From JACDAL01 sp035646635 (GTDB lineage: Bacteria; Actinomycetota; CADDZG01; WHSQ01): DNA of 8,153 nucleotides. The stretch covers positions 1 to 8,153 of the forward strand of contig DASRPA010000068.1 in the NCBI GenBank assembly GCA_035646635.1. Reading direction: 5' to 3'. The notes under the pieces are model-generated. The model was not told where the DNA came from and did no database searches. It saw nothing but the letters and a program-made list of their open reading frames with translations. Position numbers and translations under genes: made by a program. The number at the start of each line of letters is the position of its first letter. Position 1 is the first letter of the stretch. Positions 1 through 7,577 of this stretch are shown in pieces.

Positions 1-3
1 ACT

Positions 4-21
4 TTGTGAATTCTTTCACAA
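4..21. promoter_or_regulatory. Rex-type operator, left copy
   Basis: The sequence TTGTGAATTCTTTCACAA fits the published Rex consensus TTGTGAA-N4-TTCACAA at every fixed position. Rex is a repressor that senses the NADH/NAD+ ratio and commonly controls respiratory genes in Gram-positive bacteria and actinobacteria. The site also fits the looser CRP/FNR-family pattern TGTGA-N6-TCACA, so a CRP or GlxR-like regulator is an alternative. The longer match with flanking T and A favours Rex. No regulator gene is in the window. Confidence 0.7.
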
Positions 22-51
22 GCTCGGCCCCGAGTTGCGCCGGGGCCGAGC

Positions 52-69
52 TTGTGAAAGAATTCACAA
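52..69. promoter_or_regulatory. Rex-type operator, right copy
   Basis: The sequence TTGTGAAAGAATTCACAA is the inverted copy of the left operator and again matches TTGTGAA-N4-TTCACAA perfectly. The two operator centres are 48 bp apart. This copy overlaps the -35-like hexamer of the predicted atp promoter, so binding here should block RNA polymerase. The same caveat applies: the shorter core also fits a CRP-family site. Confidence 0.72.
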
Positions 70-90
70 AGTCGGACGCTGCGATACCAT
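63..90 (+). promoter_or_regulatory. Predicted atp operon promoter overlapping the Rex site
   Basis: A -35-like TTCACA (63-68, five of six matches to TTGACA) is followed after 16 bp by a -10-like TACCAT (85-90, matching the TAnnnT pattern usual in actinobacteria). Transcription would start near 97. The -35 lies inside the right operator half-site, the expected geometry for a repressor-controlled promoter. This was assigned by eye only. Confidence 0.5.
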
Positions 91-96
91 ACGGGC

Positions 97-237
97 GCCC
101 AACCCAGCGAGGCCGCGCCTCGAGCTCGCCACACTCGGCGAGACGGAGGACGGCCTCGGGCGGAGCGGGCTCCCGGCCTGCACACGCCGACCATCGTGGC
201 CCGCGTCCCGCAACACGACTTGAAAGGACGATTCGAG
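97..237 (+). other. 5' untranslated leader of the atp operon
   Basis: This stretch between the predicted start site and the first gene holds no convincing coding sequence. It contains small GC-rich hairpins: a 6-bp stem at 108-113/117-122 and another at 125-130/137-142. A ribosome-binding site AAAGGA lies at 223-228. I recognise no riboswitch. Confidence 0.4.
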
Positions 238-480
238 GTGAGCGAGCGACCCAAGAGGTCCACTTTCGCCCGTGACGCGGGCAAGGGCTTCTCGCAGGCG
301 TCCGACGGCTTGGCTCTCGCGATCGGCTTCGTGGTACCCGTTATCGTCCTGTGGTTGGCGGGCCGGGCGATCGACGGATGGCTCGGCATTGAGCCCTGGG
401 CGCAGGTCGTCGGCGCGGTCGCCGGCTGGGGCGTGGGATTCCTCTACGTCTTCCACGCGGCCCAGAGGGCCGGTCAATGA
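238..480 (+). CDS. atpZ: AtpZ/AtpI-family membrane protein (F1Fo ATP synthase gene 1)
   Basis: This is a small protein of about 80 residues with two predicted membrane helices (about 24-42 and 53-72). They are joined by a short loop, AGRAIDGWLGIEPW, of the type seen in the ATPase_gene1 (AtpZ) family. That family sits at the head of many bacterial atp operons and is thought to help c-ring assembly or divalent-ion supply to the enzyme; its exact role is unsettled. The GTG start at 238 is chosen because AAAGGA (223-228) lies 9 nt upstream. An in-frame GTG at 196 would add 14 residues but has no visible ribosome-binding site. The stop overlaps the next gene as ATGA (477-480), so the two are probably translationally coupled. 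Confidence 0.82.
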   Translation: MSERPKRSTFARDAGKGFSQASDGLALAIGFVVPVIVLWLAGRAIDGWLGIEPWAQVVGAVAGWGVGFLYVFHAAQRAGQ

Positions 481-884
481 TCGAGCAGCAGTTGGTAAGC
501 CGCATGGCCCTGCGCGGCCTGTGGATCACGCCCGCAGTAGTGGCGGGGGCGTGGCTGCTGGGAGGCGGCGAGTACGCGCTGTCGGCTGCGGTCGGGCTTG
601 CCATGACGCTGGGCAACCTGTGGCTGGCGGCCAGGATTATCGGCGGAGTGGCTCAGAGCAACCCGGCTCTGCTGCTGGGGGCAGGGTTCGCCGCCTTCGG
701 CATCGGCCTGGCGGTGCTGACGGGAATTGCGTTACTGCTCCAGTCGATGAGCGCAATAACGTTTCCGGTGACGGGCTTCACTCTCATCGGAGCGCACCTG
801 CTGTTGGTCCTGTGGGTGGCCTCCGACGCCTACCCAGACGGCGACGGAAACAAGCGCCCCGGTGGGGTCGAGGCGAGGAGCTGA
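477..884 (+). CDS. atpI: AtpI-like ATP synthase assembly protein
   Basis: This 135-residue, highly hydrophobic protein has about four predicted membrane helices: roughly 13-30, 33-55, 63-88 and 95-117. Its length, topology and position just before the a subunit fit the ATP_synt_I family, which is linked to assembly or stability of the c-ring. The family is poorly conserved and no diagnostic residue is visible, so the call rests mostly on context. The ATG overlaps the preceding stop by 4 nt, and AGAGGG (464-469) inside the upstream gene serves as a ribosome-binding site. The stop at 882-884 is one base before the atpB start codon. Confidence 0.75.
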   Translation: MIEQQLVSRMALRGLWITPAVVAGAWLLGGGEYALSAAVGLAMTLGNLWLAARIIGGVAQSNPALLLGAGFAAFGIGLAVLTGIALLLQSMSAITFPVTGFTLIGAHLLLVLWVASDAYPDGDGNKRPGGVEARS

Positions 885-885
885 C

Positions 886-1704
886 ATGGAGCTAGATCCC
901 TTCGAACTGTTCTTGTGGGAGCCGATCTTCCTTGCGGGAACGCCCTTCGCGATAAACCGAGTGGTGCTGCTGATGTTCGTGGCATCCGCGGCCTGCATCA
1001 CGTTCTTTCTGGTGGGCTCCCGGCGTGGGGCGCTCGTGCCCAAGGGAATGCAGAACCTGGTCGAGACTGCCTATCTGTTCGTGCGCAACAACATCGCCAT
1101 CGATGTCATCGGTCCCGAAGGAGTCAAGTACGCAGGCTATCTGACTTCCGTTTTCTACTTCATCTTCTTCGCCAACCTTCTAGAGATCGTCCCCGGCATC
1201 AACTTCCCTGTGACGTCTCGCATGGCGATACCGGCGGTCCTGGCGTTGCTCACCTACGTCATGTTCATCGTCGTGGGCATCGTCAAGCAGGGCCCCATCA
1301 AATACATCAAGGGAGTGCTCTTCCCGCCCGGTGTGCCGTGGCCGGTCTACATCCTGCTTACGCCCATCGAATTGTTCTCTACCTTCGTCTTCCGGCCGCT
1401 GACCCTCGCCATCCGGCTCCTCGCCAACATGATGGCCGGACACGTCCTCTTGACCATCTTCTTTCTGTTCACGGCGGACTTCTTTCGCTTCGACATCACG
1501 CTGCCGCTGGGCATCGTGACGGCAATCGTGTCCTCGGTCCTCATCCTGTTCGAGATGATAGTCATCACCATCCAGGCGTACATCTTCACCACACTCACTG
1601 CGTTCTACATTTCCGAGTCGCTGCACGGGCACGGCGAGGAAGGCAACGATGAGGAATCTCACAGCGAAGGCCGACAGCACGAAACAGAAGGAGTGGCAGC
1701 TTGA
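886..1704 (+). CDS. atpB: ATP synthase Fo subunit a
   Basis: The a subunit forms the two proton half-channels of Fo and works against the rotating c-ring in the membrane. It has 272 residues with five to six hydrophobic helices. The hallmark helix LAIRLLANMMAGH carries the essential arginine (R177, equivalent to E. coli aR210), and Q230 in VITIQAYIF corresponds to E. coli Q252. The channel pair equivalent to E. coli E219/H245 is swapped here to H186 and E223, a swap known in other species. The ATG at 886 has GAGGAG (875-880) 5 nt upstream; an in-frame GTG at 862 lacks this support. The C-terminal 24 or so residues after YISESLHGHG are acidic and His-rich, beyond the usual end of the family, and probably face the cytoplasm. 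Confidence 0.96.
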   Translation: MELDPFELFLWEPIFLAGTPFAINRVVLLMFVASAACITFFLVGSRRGALVPKGMQNLVETAYLFVRNNIAIDVIGPEGVKYAGYLTSVFYFIFFANLLEIVPGINFPVTSRMAIPAVLALLTYVMFIVVGIVKQGPIKYIKGVLFPPGVPWPVYILLTPIELFSTFVFRPLTLAIRLLANMMAGHVLLTIFFLFTADFFRFDITLPLGIVTAIVSSVLILFEMIVITIQAYIFTTLTAFYISESLHGHGEEGNDEESHSEGRQHETEGVAA

Positions 1705-1713
1705 CGGCAAGAC

Positions 1714-1753
1714 TTGGAGAAACAAGAATTTGGAGAGAAAGAGGAGGAGATAG
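1714..1753 (+). promoter_or_regulatory. Purine-rich strong translation start region of atpE
   Basis: The atpB-atpE spacer is A/G-rich and looks unstructured. It holds two copies of TTGGAGA (1714-1720 and 1730-1736) and a near-perfect AGGAGG (1742-1747) 6 nt before the atpE ATG. A strong initiation region suits the need for many c subunits per enzyme. In E. coli the atpE leader is a known translational enhancer; the parallel is inference. Confidence 0.55.
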
Positions 1754-2011
1754 ATGATCGAAGGAATCGTTCTGGCGCAGGGTGGCGGAGGCTTGACCGA
1801 CGCGGGCCTCGAGTCGCTGGCTCACGGTCTGGTCTACGGGCTTGCCGCAATCGGTCCCGGCGTTGGCGTCGGGCTGGTGTTCTCGAGCGCGATCGAGGCG
1901 ATGGCCCGTCAGCCGGAGATGGCGGGACAGACTCGCACAACGATGTTCATCGGTTTCGCACTGATCGAGGCACTGGCGCTGATCGGCTTCGTCCTCGCGT
2001 TCATCGTCTAG
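1754..2011 (+). CDS. atpE: ATP synthase Fo subunit c (proteolipid)
   Basis: The c subunit is a two-helix hairpin that assembles into the rotating ring and carries protons across the membrane. The 85 residues show the glycine-rich first helix (AAIGPGVGVG, 31-40), the cytoplasmic loop R52-Q53-P54 that contacts gamma and epsilon, and the essential carboxylate E72 in ALIEALAL. The sodium-type signature (Gln in helix 1, Ser after the Glu) is absent, so proton coupling is predicted. The first 15 residues (MIEGIVLAQGGGGLT) form a short N-terminal extension before helix 1. The start has a very strong ribosome-binding site. Confidence 0.97.
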   Translation: MIEGIVLAQGGGGLTDAGLESLAHGLVYGLAAIGPGVGVGLVFSSAIEAMARQPEMAGQTRTTMFIGFALIEALALIGFVLAFIV

Positions 2012-2026
2012 GCGCGAGGTCCGCAA

Positions 2027-2596
2027 ATGACGTTCAACTTCGCCAACATCCCCTTAGCGCAGGAGCACGCACGCGAGGGCATCGACCTGATCCTGCCCGA
2101 GACCTCCGAGCTCATTTGGGGAGCTATCTGCTTCGTCATCGTCTTTGTAGTGCTGAACCGCGTGGCGCTGCCACAGATCAAGGCGGCCATCGAGAAGCGT
2201 GAGCAATCGATCCAGTCGGACAAGGAGAAAGCCGAGAAGGCTCGGGCAGAAGGCGAGAAGATGCTCGAAGAGCACAAACAACAGCTTGCCGAGACTCGCT
2301 CCGAGGCGAACCGAATCATCGAAGATGCTCGCCAGCAGGCAGAGCAGGTGCGCAAGGACATCATCGCCAAGTCAGAGAAGGACGCCGAGGCGATCGTGGA
2401 GCGCGCTCAAGAGCAGATTCAAGCCGAGCGCAATCGCACCGTCCAGGAACTCCAGAGCACGATCGCCGAGATCTCCATCGATCTGGCAGAGAAGGTAGTG
2501 GGGCGCTCCATCGATGCCGGAGCCCAGCGGGAGATGGTCGACGCTTACATCAAGGAAGTCGCGGCCATGTCCGGGAACGGGGACAGAACGCGCTGA
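2027..2596 (+). CDS. atpF: ATP synthase Fo subunit b
   Basis: Subunit b is the peripheral stalk that holds the alpha/beta hexamer still against rotor torque. The protein has 189 residues. One membrane helix (about 28-48, around LIWGAICFVIVFVVLN) is followed by a long charged Glu/Lys/Arg/Gln-rich helical region (about 50-165), typical of the right-handed coiled coil of b. It ends in a delta-binding type segment (ISIDLAEKVVGRSID). There is a single b gene and no b/delta fusion, unlike mycobacteria. A likely ribosome-binding site is CGAGG (2014-2018), 8 nt before the ATG. The stop overlaps the atpH start as TGATG. Confidence 0.95.
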   Translation: MTFNFANIPLAQEHAREGIDLILPETSELIWGAICFVIVFVVLNRVALPQIKAAIEKREQSIQSDKEKAEKARAEGEKMLEEHKQQLAETRSEANRIIEDARQQAEQVRKDIIAKSEKDAEAIVERAQEQIQAERNRTVQELQSTIAEISIDLAEKVVGRSIDAGAQREMVDAYIKEVAAMSGNGDRTR

Positions 2597-3132
2597 TGGC
2601 GGCCGACGAGGTCATTCACGGCTATGCAGAGGCCCTCTTCAACGTGGTGCAGGCCGAGGGAGAGATAGAGCGCGTAGAGGACGAGCTCTACCGCTTCTCA
2701 AAGGTGCTCGAGGGCAACCATGAGCTCAAGCAGGCACTCTCCGATAAGGCCATCGACAGGGGCCAGCGCACAAAGGTGCTGGAGGACCTGCTGGCAGATA
2801 AGGTTTCGCCTCACACCCTCGGCTTGCTGACCTTCATCGTGGGACAGGGCCGAGCCAGGCAGATGCCGCAGATCCTTCAAGAGCTAAGCGAGCTTGCCGC
2901 CGAAGCTCGCAACGCGGTGGTTGCCGAGGTGCGGTCGGCAACCCCCCTCGACTCGCGCCAGCGCACCGCGTTGCAGTCGGCGTTGTCGAAAGCGACCGGC
3001 AAGAAGGTTGCGGTCAAGGTCATGGTCGATCCCTCGCTGATCGGCGGAATCGTGGCAAAGATAGGGGAAACGATTATCGATGGGTCGGTCAAGCGCCGGC
3101 TCGAACAACTAAAGGATCAGGTGAGGGCCTAG
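2596..3132 (+). CDS. atpH: ATP synthase F1 subunit delta
   Basis: Delta sits on top of F1 and joins the alpha/beta hexamer to the b stalk. The 178 residues fit the usual bacterial length. The N-terminal helical domain starts with the typical IHGYAEALFNV. The C-terminal half ends with the family hallmark VDPSLIGGIVAKIGETIIDGSVKRRLEQL (about 144-172), spanning the conserved Gly-Gly pair and D-S-V-K/R-L. The ATG shares one base with the atpF stop, so translation is likely coupled. The stop is followed by an unusually long spacer before atpA. Confidence 0.95.
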   Translation: MAADEVIHGYAEALFNVVQAEGEIERVEDELYRFSKVLEGNHELKQALSDKAIDRGQRTKVLEDLLADKVSPHTLGLLTFIVGQGRARQMPQILQELSELAAEARNAVVAEVRSATPLDSRQRTALQSALSKATGKKVAVKVMVDPSLIGGIVAKIGETIIDGSVKRRLEQLKDQVRA

Positions 3133-3329
3133 TGCTCCGCATCGGAAATACGGTCAGCACCGAGAGCGTCACTGCGCCCTGGTCGCTAGGCGCGAGGAGC
3201 GAGCGTCCCTGGAAGGTACGTGAGCGACAGATTGAATCCCAGTTCCGACCTCGGCGGAGCCGTGGAACGACGCGAGCGGGGATGCAGGGGCGCTCGAATG
3301 CGAGCGGATTTACGGGGAGGTGCGCCTAA
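3132..3329 (+). CDS. Unrecognised 65-codon open frame filling the atpH-atpA gap
   Basis: I do not recognise this frame. It starts at a GTG overlapping the atpH stop by one base (TAGTG) and ends in a TAA overlapping the atpA start by one base (TAATG), the same junction style as real pairs in this operon. GAGGG (3123-3127) lies 4 nt before the GTG. Against it, the product is Arg-rich with no domain, membrane helix or signal, third-position GC is only moderate (about 47 of 65 codons), and open frames of this length arise by chance in high-GC DNA. The alternative is a plain 196-bp non-coding spacer; I see no clear promoter or terminator in it. Confidence 0.2.
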   Translation: MLRIGNTVSTESVTAPWSLGARSERPWKVRERQIESQFRPRRSRGTTRAGMQGRSNASGFTGRCA

Positions 3330-5029
3330 TGGCTCAAGCGGAATTCCAGATCAACCCGGACGAGATCTCTTCCGCGCTGCGCAAACACATCTCTGAGTTC
3401 ACACCGCGCCTGGCGAAAGAAGAGGTGGGGCGTGTCGAGGAGGTCGGTGACGGCATCGCACGTGTGTCCGGCTTGCCGACTGCCATGGCTAACGAGATGC
3501 TCGAGTTCCCGGGCGGCGTAACCGGCCTCGCCATGAACCTCGAAGAGGACAGCATCGGCGCCATCATCCTCGGCGAAGCCGACCGCATCGAGGAGGGCGA
3601 TCCGGTCAAGCAGACCGGCCGTGTCCTCTCTGTCGGCGTGGGCGACGAGTTCCTCGGCCGAGTCGTCGACGCGCTCGGCCGCCCGCTGGACGGGAAGGGG
3701 CCGATCAAGGCCACCGACCACCGCCAGCTCGAGGTCCAGGCCCCCGGCGTGACCGCCAGGCAGCCGGTGAAGAACCCGCTCCAAACCGGCATCAAAGCGA
3801 TCGATGCGATGACCGCGATCGGGAGGGGGCAGCGTCAGCTCATCATCGGCGACCGCCAGACCGGGAAGACCGCAATCGCCATCGACGCGATCATCAACCA
3901 GCGGGAGAACTGGGGCACCGACAACGCGGTCAAATGCATATACGTGGCGGTCGGCCAGAAGGCCTCCACCGTCGCAGAGGTGATGGGCTCGCTGGAAGAA
4001 GCCGGAGCGCTTCAGTACACGGTCATCGTCAACGCCGCCGCCTCCGACCCCGCGCCCTTCCAGTACCTTGCTCCCTACTCCGGCTGTGCCATGGGGCAGC
4101 ATTGGATGGAGAACGGCGAGGACGCACTGATCGTCTACGACGATCTCTCCAAACAGGCAATCGCCTACCGGCAGCTGTCCTTGTTGCTGCGCCGCCCGCC
4201 GGGCCGCGAGGCCTATCCGGGCGATGTCTTCTACCTCCACTCGCGCCTGTTGGAGCGCGCGGCCAAGCTGTCGGACGAGAACGGCGGCGGGTCGCTGACC
4301 GCGTTGCCGATTATCGAGACCAAGGGCGGCGACGTGTCCGCGTACATCCCAACCAACGTCATCTCGATCACCGATGGCCAGATCTTCTTGGAGACAGACC
4401 TGTTTTTCTCGGGCGTCCGTCCCGCGATCAACGTCGGCATCTCGGTTTCGCGAGTAGGGGGCAACGCACAGATCAAGGCGATGAAGCAGGTTGCAGGCCG
4501 TCTGCGACTCGACTTGGCACAGTTCCGTGAGCTCGAAGCGTTCGCCGAGTTCGGTTCCGAGCTGGACAAGGCATCGCAGGCTCAACTCGATCGCGGTGGG
4601 CGTGTCGTGGAGCTACTCAAGCAAAGGCAGTACAACCCGTTCTCCGTTGAGGATCAGGTCATCTCGATCTGGGCCGTTTCCAACGGCTACCTCGATGACC
4701 TTCCGATCGACAAAGCACGTGACTTCGAAGCGGGCCTGCTCGACCACATGCACAGCCGGCACTCCGACGTCGGGGACCAGATCAAGGACAAGGGCACCCT
4801 GCCCGAGGAGCTCCAGGACAAGCTGAGGAAAGCGGTTGAGGAGTTCAAGTCCTCTTACGCCGACAAGGTAGACACCGTCGAGACCACGGCCGCCGAAGAA
4901 GGAGTACCCGAGGCGTCCGGAACGCCGGCGGCCGAAGGCGACACCGAAGGCGACACCGAAGACGAAGAGGCAAACGAAGAGACAGACCAAGAGAAGGATC
5001 CAAAGGACTCAAAGGACTCGGAGGAGTAG
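3329..5029 (+). CDS. atpA: ATP synthase F1 subunit alpha
   Basis: Alpha forms the hexamer with beta and carries the non-catalytic nucleotide sites. The 566 residues show the N-terminal beta-barrel (about 25-95), Walker A GDRQTGKT (174-181), Walker B LIVYDD (267-272), and the alpha signature PAINVGISVSRVGG with the arginine finger at R375 that completes the beta catalytic site. The core ends near residue 512. After that comes a low-complexity tail of about 50 residues, very rich in Glu and Asp, unusual in length for alpha and with short tandem DNA repeats beneath it. The ATG at 3329 is chosen because GGGGAGG (3314-3320) lies 8 nt upstream and it gives the normal MAQAEFQINPDEI start. It follows the longest spacer in the operon. 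Confidence 0.97.
   Translation: MAQAEFQINPDEISSALRKHISEFTPRLAKEEVGRVEEVGDGIARVSGLPTAMANEMLEFPGGVTGLAMNLEEDSIGAIILGEADRIEEGDPVKQTGRVLSVGVGDEFLGRVVDALGRPLDGKGPIKATDHRQLEVQAPGVTARQPVKNPLQTGIKAIDAMTAIGRGQRQLIIGDRQTGKTAIAIDAIINQRENWGTDNAVKCIYVAVGQKASTVAEVMGSLEEAGALQYTVIVNAAASDPAPFQYLAPYSGCAMGQHWMENGEDALIVYDDLSKQAIAYRQLSLLLRRPPGREAYPGDVFYLHSRLLERAAKLSDENGGGSLTALPIIETKGGDVSAYIPTNVISITDGQIFLETDLFFSGVRPAINVGISVSRVGGNAQIKAMKQVAGRLRLDLAQFRELEAFAEFGSELDKASQAQLDRGGRVVELLKQRQYNPFSVEDQVISIWAVSNGYLDDLPIDKARDFEAGLLDHMHSRHSDVGDQIKDKGTLPEELQDKLRKAVEEFKSSYADKVDTVETTAAEEGVPEASGTPAAEGDTEGDTEDEEANEETDQEKDPKDSKDSEE
4934..5019 (+). repeat. Short in-frame tandem repeats in the atpA acidic tail
   Basis: The 12-bp unit GAAGGCGACACC occurs twice in tandem (4934-4945, 4946-4957) with a partial third copy, encoding EGDTEGDTED. 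Further on, the 9-bp unit AAAGGACTC occurs twice (5002-5010, 5011-5019), encoding KDSKDS. Both keep the frame. They suggest the tail grew by replication slippage and may vary in length between strains. Confidence 0.8.
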
Positions 5030-5035
5030 GCCTCT

Positions 5036-5944
5036 GTGGCACAGCAGCTCCGTACCATCAAGCGGCGTATCTCGTCGGTTAAGTCGACACAAAAGATCAC
5101 CCGCGCCATGGAATTGATCGCATCCTCGCGCATCATCCGGGCGCAACAGCGGGTGGATGCCGCGCGGCCCTATTCCGAGGAGATGCGCCGGCTCATGGCA
5201 TCGGTGGCCGCCAACGCCGGCAGCATCGACCACCCGCTGCTGAAGGAACGCGACGAAGTACGAAGCGTGGGAACGGTTGTCGTAACCGCCGACCGTGGGC
5301 TTGCCGGCGCATATAACTCGAACGTCATTCGCGCCGCCGAGCGCGACATGCGCGAGCACGGCAAGGACAACAGGCTGTTCTTGGTCGGCAAGAAAGGCGT
5401 CACCTACTTCCGCTTTAGAGGTTACGAGTTCGAAGAATCCTGGATGGGCAACTCGGAGCAGCCACGCGTGGAGGACGCACGCAATGTGGCCCAGGCGGTG
5501 GCGGACGAGTTCTCCGAGGGCAAGGTGGATCAGGTAAAGCTCGCCTACACTCGTTACGAGTCCGCCATGAAGCAGCGCCCCACCGTCGTCCAGCTCCTTC
5601 CACTTCCCCAGGAGGAGCTCGAGGAGCTGCAGGAGGAGCAAAAGGACGAGCAGCGTCCCCAGTACGTGTTCGAGCCCGATCCCGAACAGATACTCAACTA
5701 CCTCTTGCCTCGCTACGTCGAGGGCCTGATCCTGCAGGGACTCCTGGAGGCGGCTGCATCCGAGCATGCCGCGCGTCGGCGGGCGATGAAGGCGGCCACC
5801 GACAACGCAGATGACCTCATGGACAGCCTGACCCGCACCTACAACCAAGCCCGACAGGCCGAGATCACAACCGAGATAATGGAAGTCGTGGGCGGGGCCG
5901 AGGCGCTGCGCAGCGCGGGCCGCTCGCCGGCATCCGGCAAATAA
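5036..5944 (+). CDS. atpG: ATP synthase F1 subunit gamma
   Basis: Gamma is the central shaft that couples c-ring rotation to the catalytic sites. The 302 residues begin with the typical long N-terminal helix (LRTIKRRISSVKSTQKITRAM) and hold the Rossmann-like core (VGTVVVTADRGLAGAYNSN, about 78-96). They end with the family signature in the C-terminal helix, YNQARQAEITTEIMEVVGGA (269-288). An insert of roughly 20 residues, rich in Glu and Gln (about 191-210), interrupts the core. The GTG start has GGAGGAG (5020-5026) 9 nt upstream, inside the end of atpA. Confidence 0.96.
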   Translation: MAQQLRTIKRRISSVKSTQKITRAMELIASSRIIRAQQRVDAARPYSEEMRRLMASVAANAGSIDHPLLKERDEVRSVGTVVVTADRGLAGAYNSNVIRAAERDMREHGKDNRLFLVGKKGVTYFRFRGYEFEESWMGNSEQPRVEDARNVAQAVADEFSEGKVDQVKLAYTRYESAMKQRPTVVQLLPLPQEELEELQEEQKDEQRPQYVFEPDPEQILNYLLPRYVEGLILQGLLEAAASEHAARRRAMKAATDNADDLMDSLTRTYNQARQAEITTEIMEVVGGAEALRSAGRSPASGK

Positions 5945-5981
5945 GAGGAGGAACCTACAGGGTGGAGGAGGGATCAGCAAC

Positions 5982-7435
<1,454 letters not shown>

Positions 7436-7436
<1 letters not shown>

Positions 7437-7546
7437 TGGATGTCTCGATTGTTTCCCCGGAAGAGAAGGTCTGGGAAGGCGAGGCCGCCCTCGTCGTGGC
7501 CCGGTCTCCCGACGCTGAGATTGCTTTCCTACTACTTAAGGCGTAG
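7436..7546 (+). pseudogene. atpC: ATP synthase F1 subunit epsilon, 5' fragment (truncated)
   Basis: The frame starts MDVSIVSPEEKVWEGEAALV, the normal epsilon N-terminus, and continues ARSPDAEIAFL. Intact epsilon would go on with a P-G-H-A-P type motif and reach about 85-135 residues. Here the match stops near base 7530, and the frame runs a few foreign codons (LLKA) to a TAG at 7544-7546. Only about 31 native codons remain, so the beta-sandwich that binds the c-ring and the C-terminal inhibitory helices are lost. The break lies beside insertion-sequence DNA. The cause may be an insertion/deletion or an assembly misjoin. Confidence 0.88.
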
Positions 7547-7577
7547 AATGAGGTAGGTGCCTGCCGTATGGCGTAAG
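7531..7577. other. Unassigned filler between atpC and the transposase fragment
   Basis: About 47 bp match neither the expected continuation of atpC nor the expected continuation of the transposase. The boundaries are judged from where each protein stops looking like its family. It could be a remnant of a second mobile element or of the insertion-sequence end. Confidence 0.45.

Larger units (their letters stand above)
1..72. repeat. Perfect 32-bp inverted repeat upstream of the atp operon
   Basis: Bases 1-32 are the exact reverse complement of bases 41-72, leaving an 8-nt loop (agttgcgc). The inner part of each arm (about 12 bp, 21-32 and 41-52) is very GC-rich, and the outer part holds an 18-bp operator-like palindrome. 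As RNA it would form a very stable hairpin. It lacks a clear T tract after the stem on either strand, so a simple intrinsic terminator is not well supported. The repeat begins at the first base of the window and may extend further upstream. It could be a real paired-operator structure, a cruciform, or a fold-back artefact at a contig end. Confidence 0.95.

Noticed and set aside
21..60. GC-rich hairpin as an intrinsic terminator of an upstream gene
   Set aside because: The inner stem is strong, but neither strand shows a T-rich run after it. The flanks are the operator half-sites. A terminator role is possible but not supported.
196..237. Upstream GTG start for the first gene
   Set aside because: There is no ribosome-binding site before 196, whereas 238 has AAAGGA at good spacing. 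The added residues do not resemble the AtpZ family.
1754..2011. Sodium-coupled ATP synthase
   Set aside because: Helix 1 lacks the sodium-binding Gln, and the residue after the essential Glu is Ala and not Ser, which points to proton coupling.
3326..4585. 419-residue open frame on the - strand inside atpA
   Set aside because: It is a shadow of the conserved atpA coding sequence in a high-GC gene, with no family resemblance.
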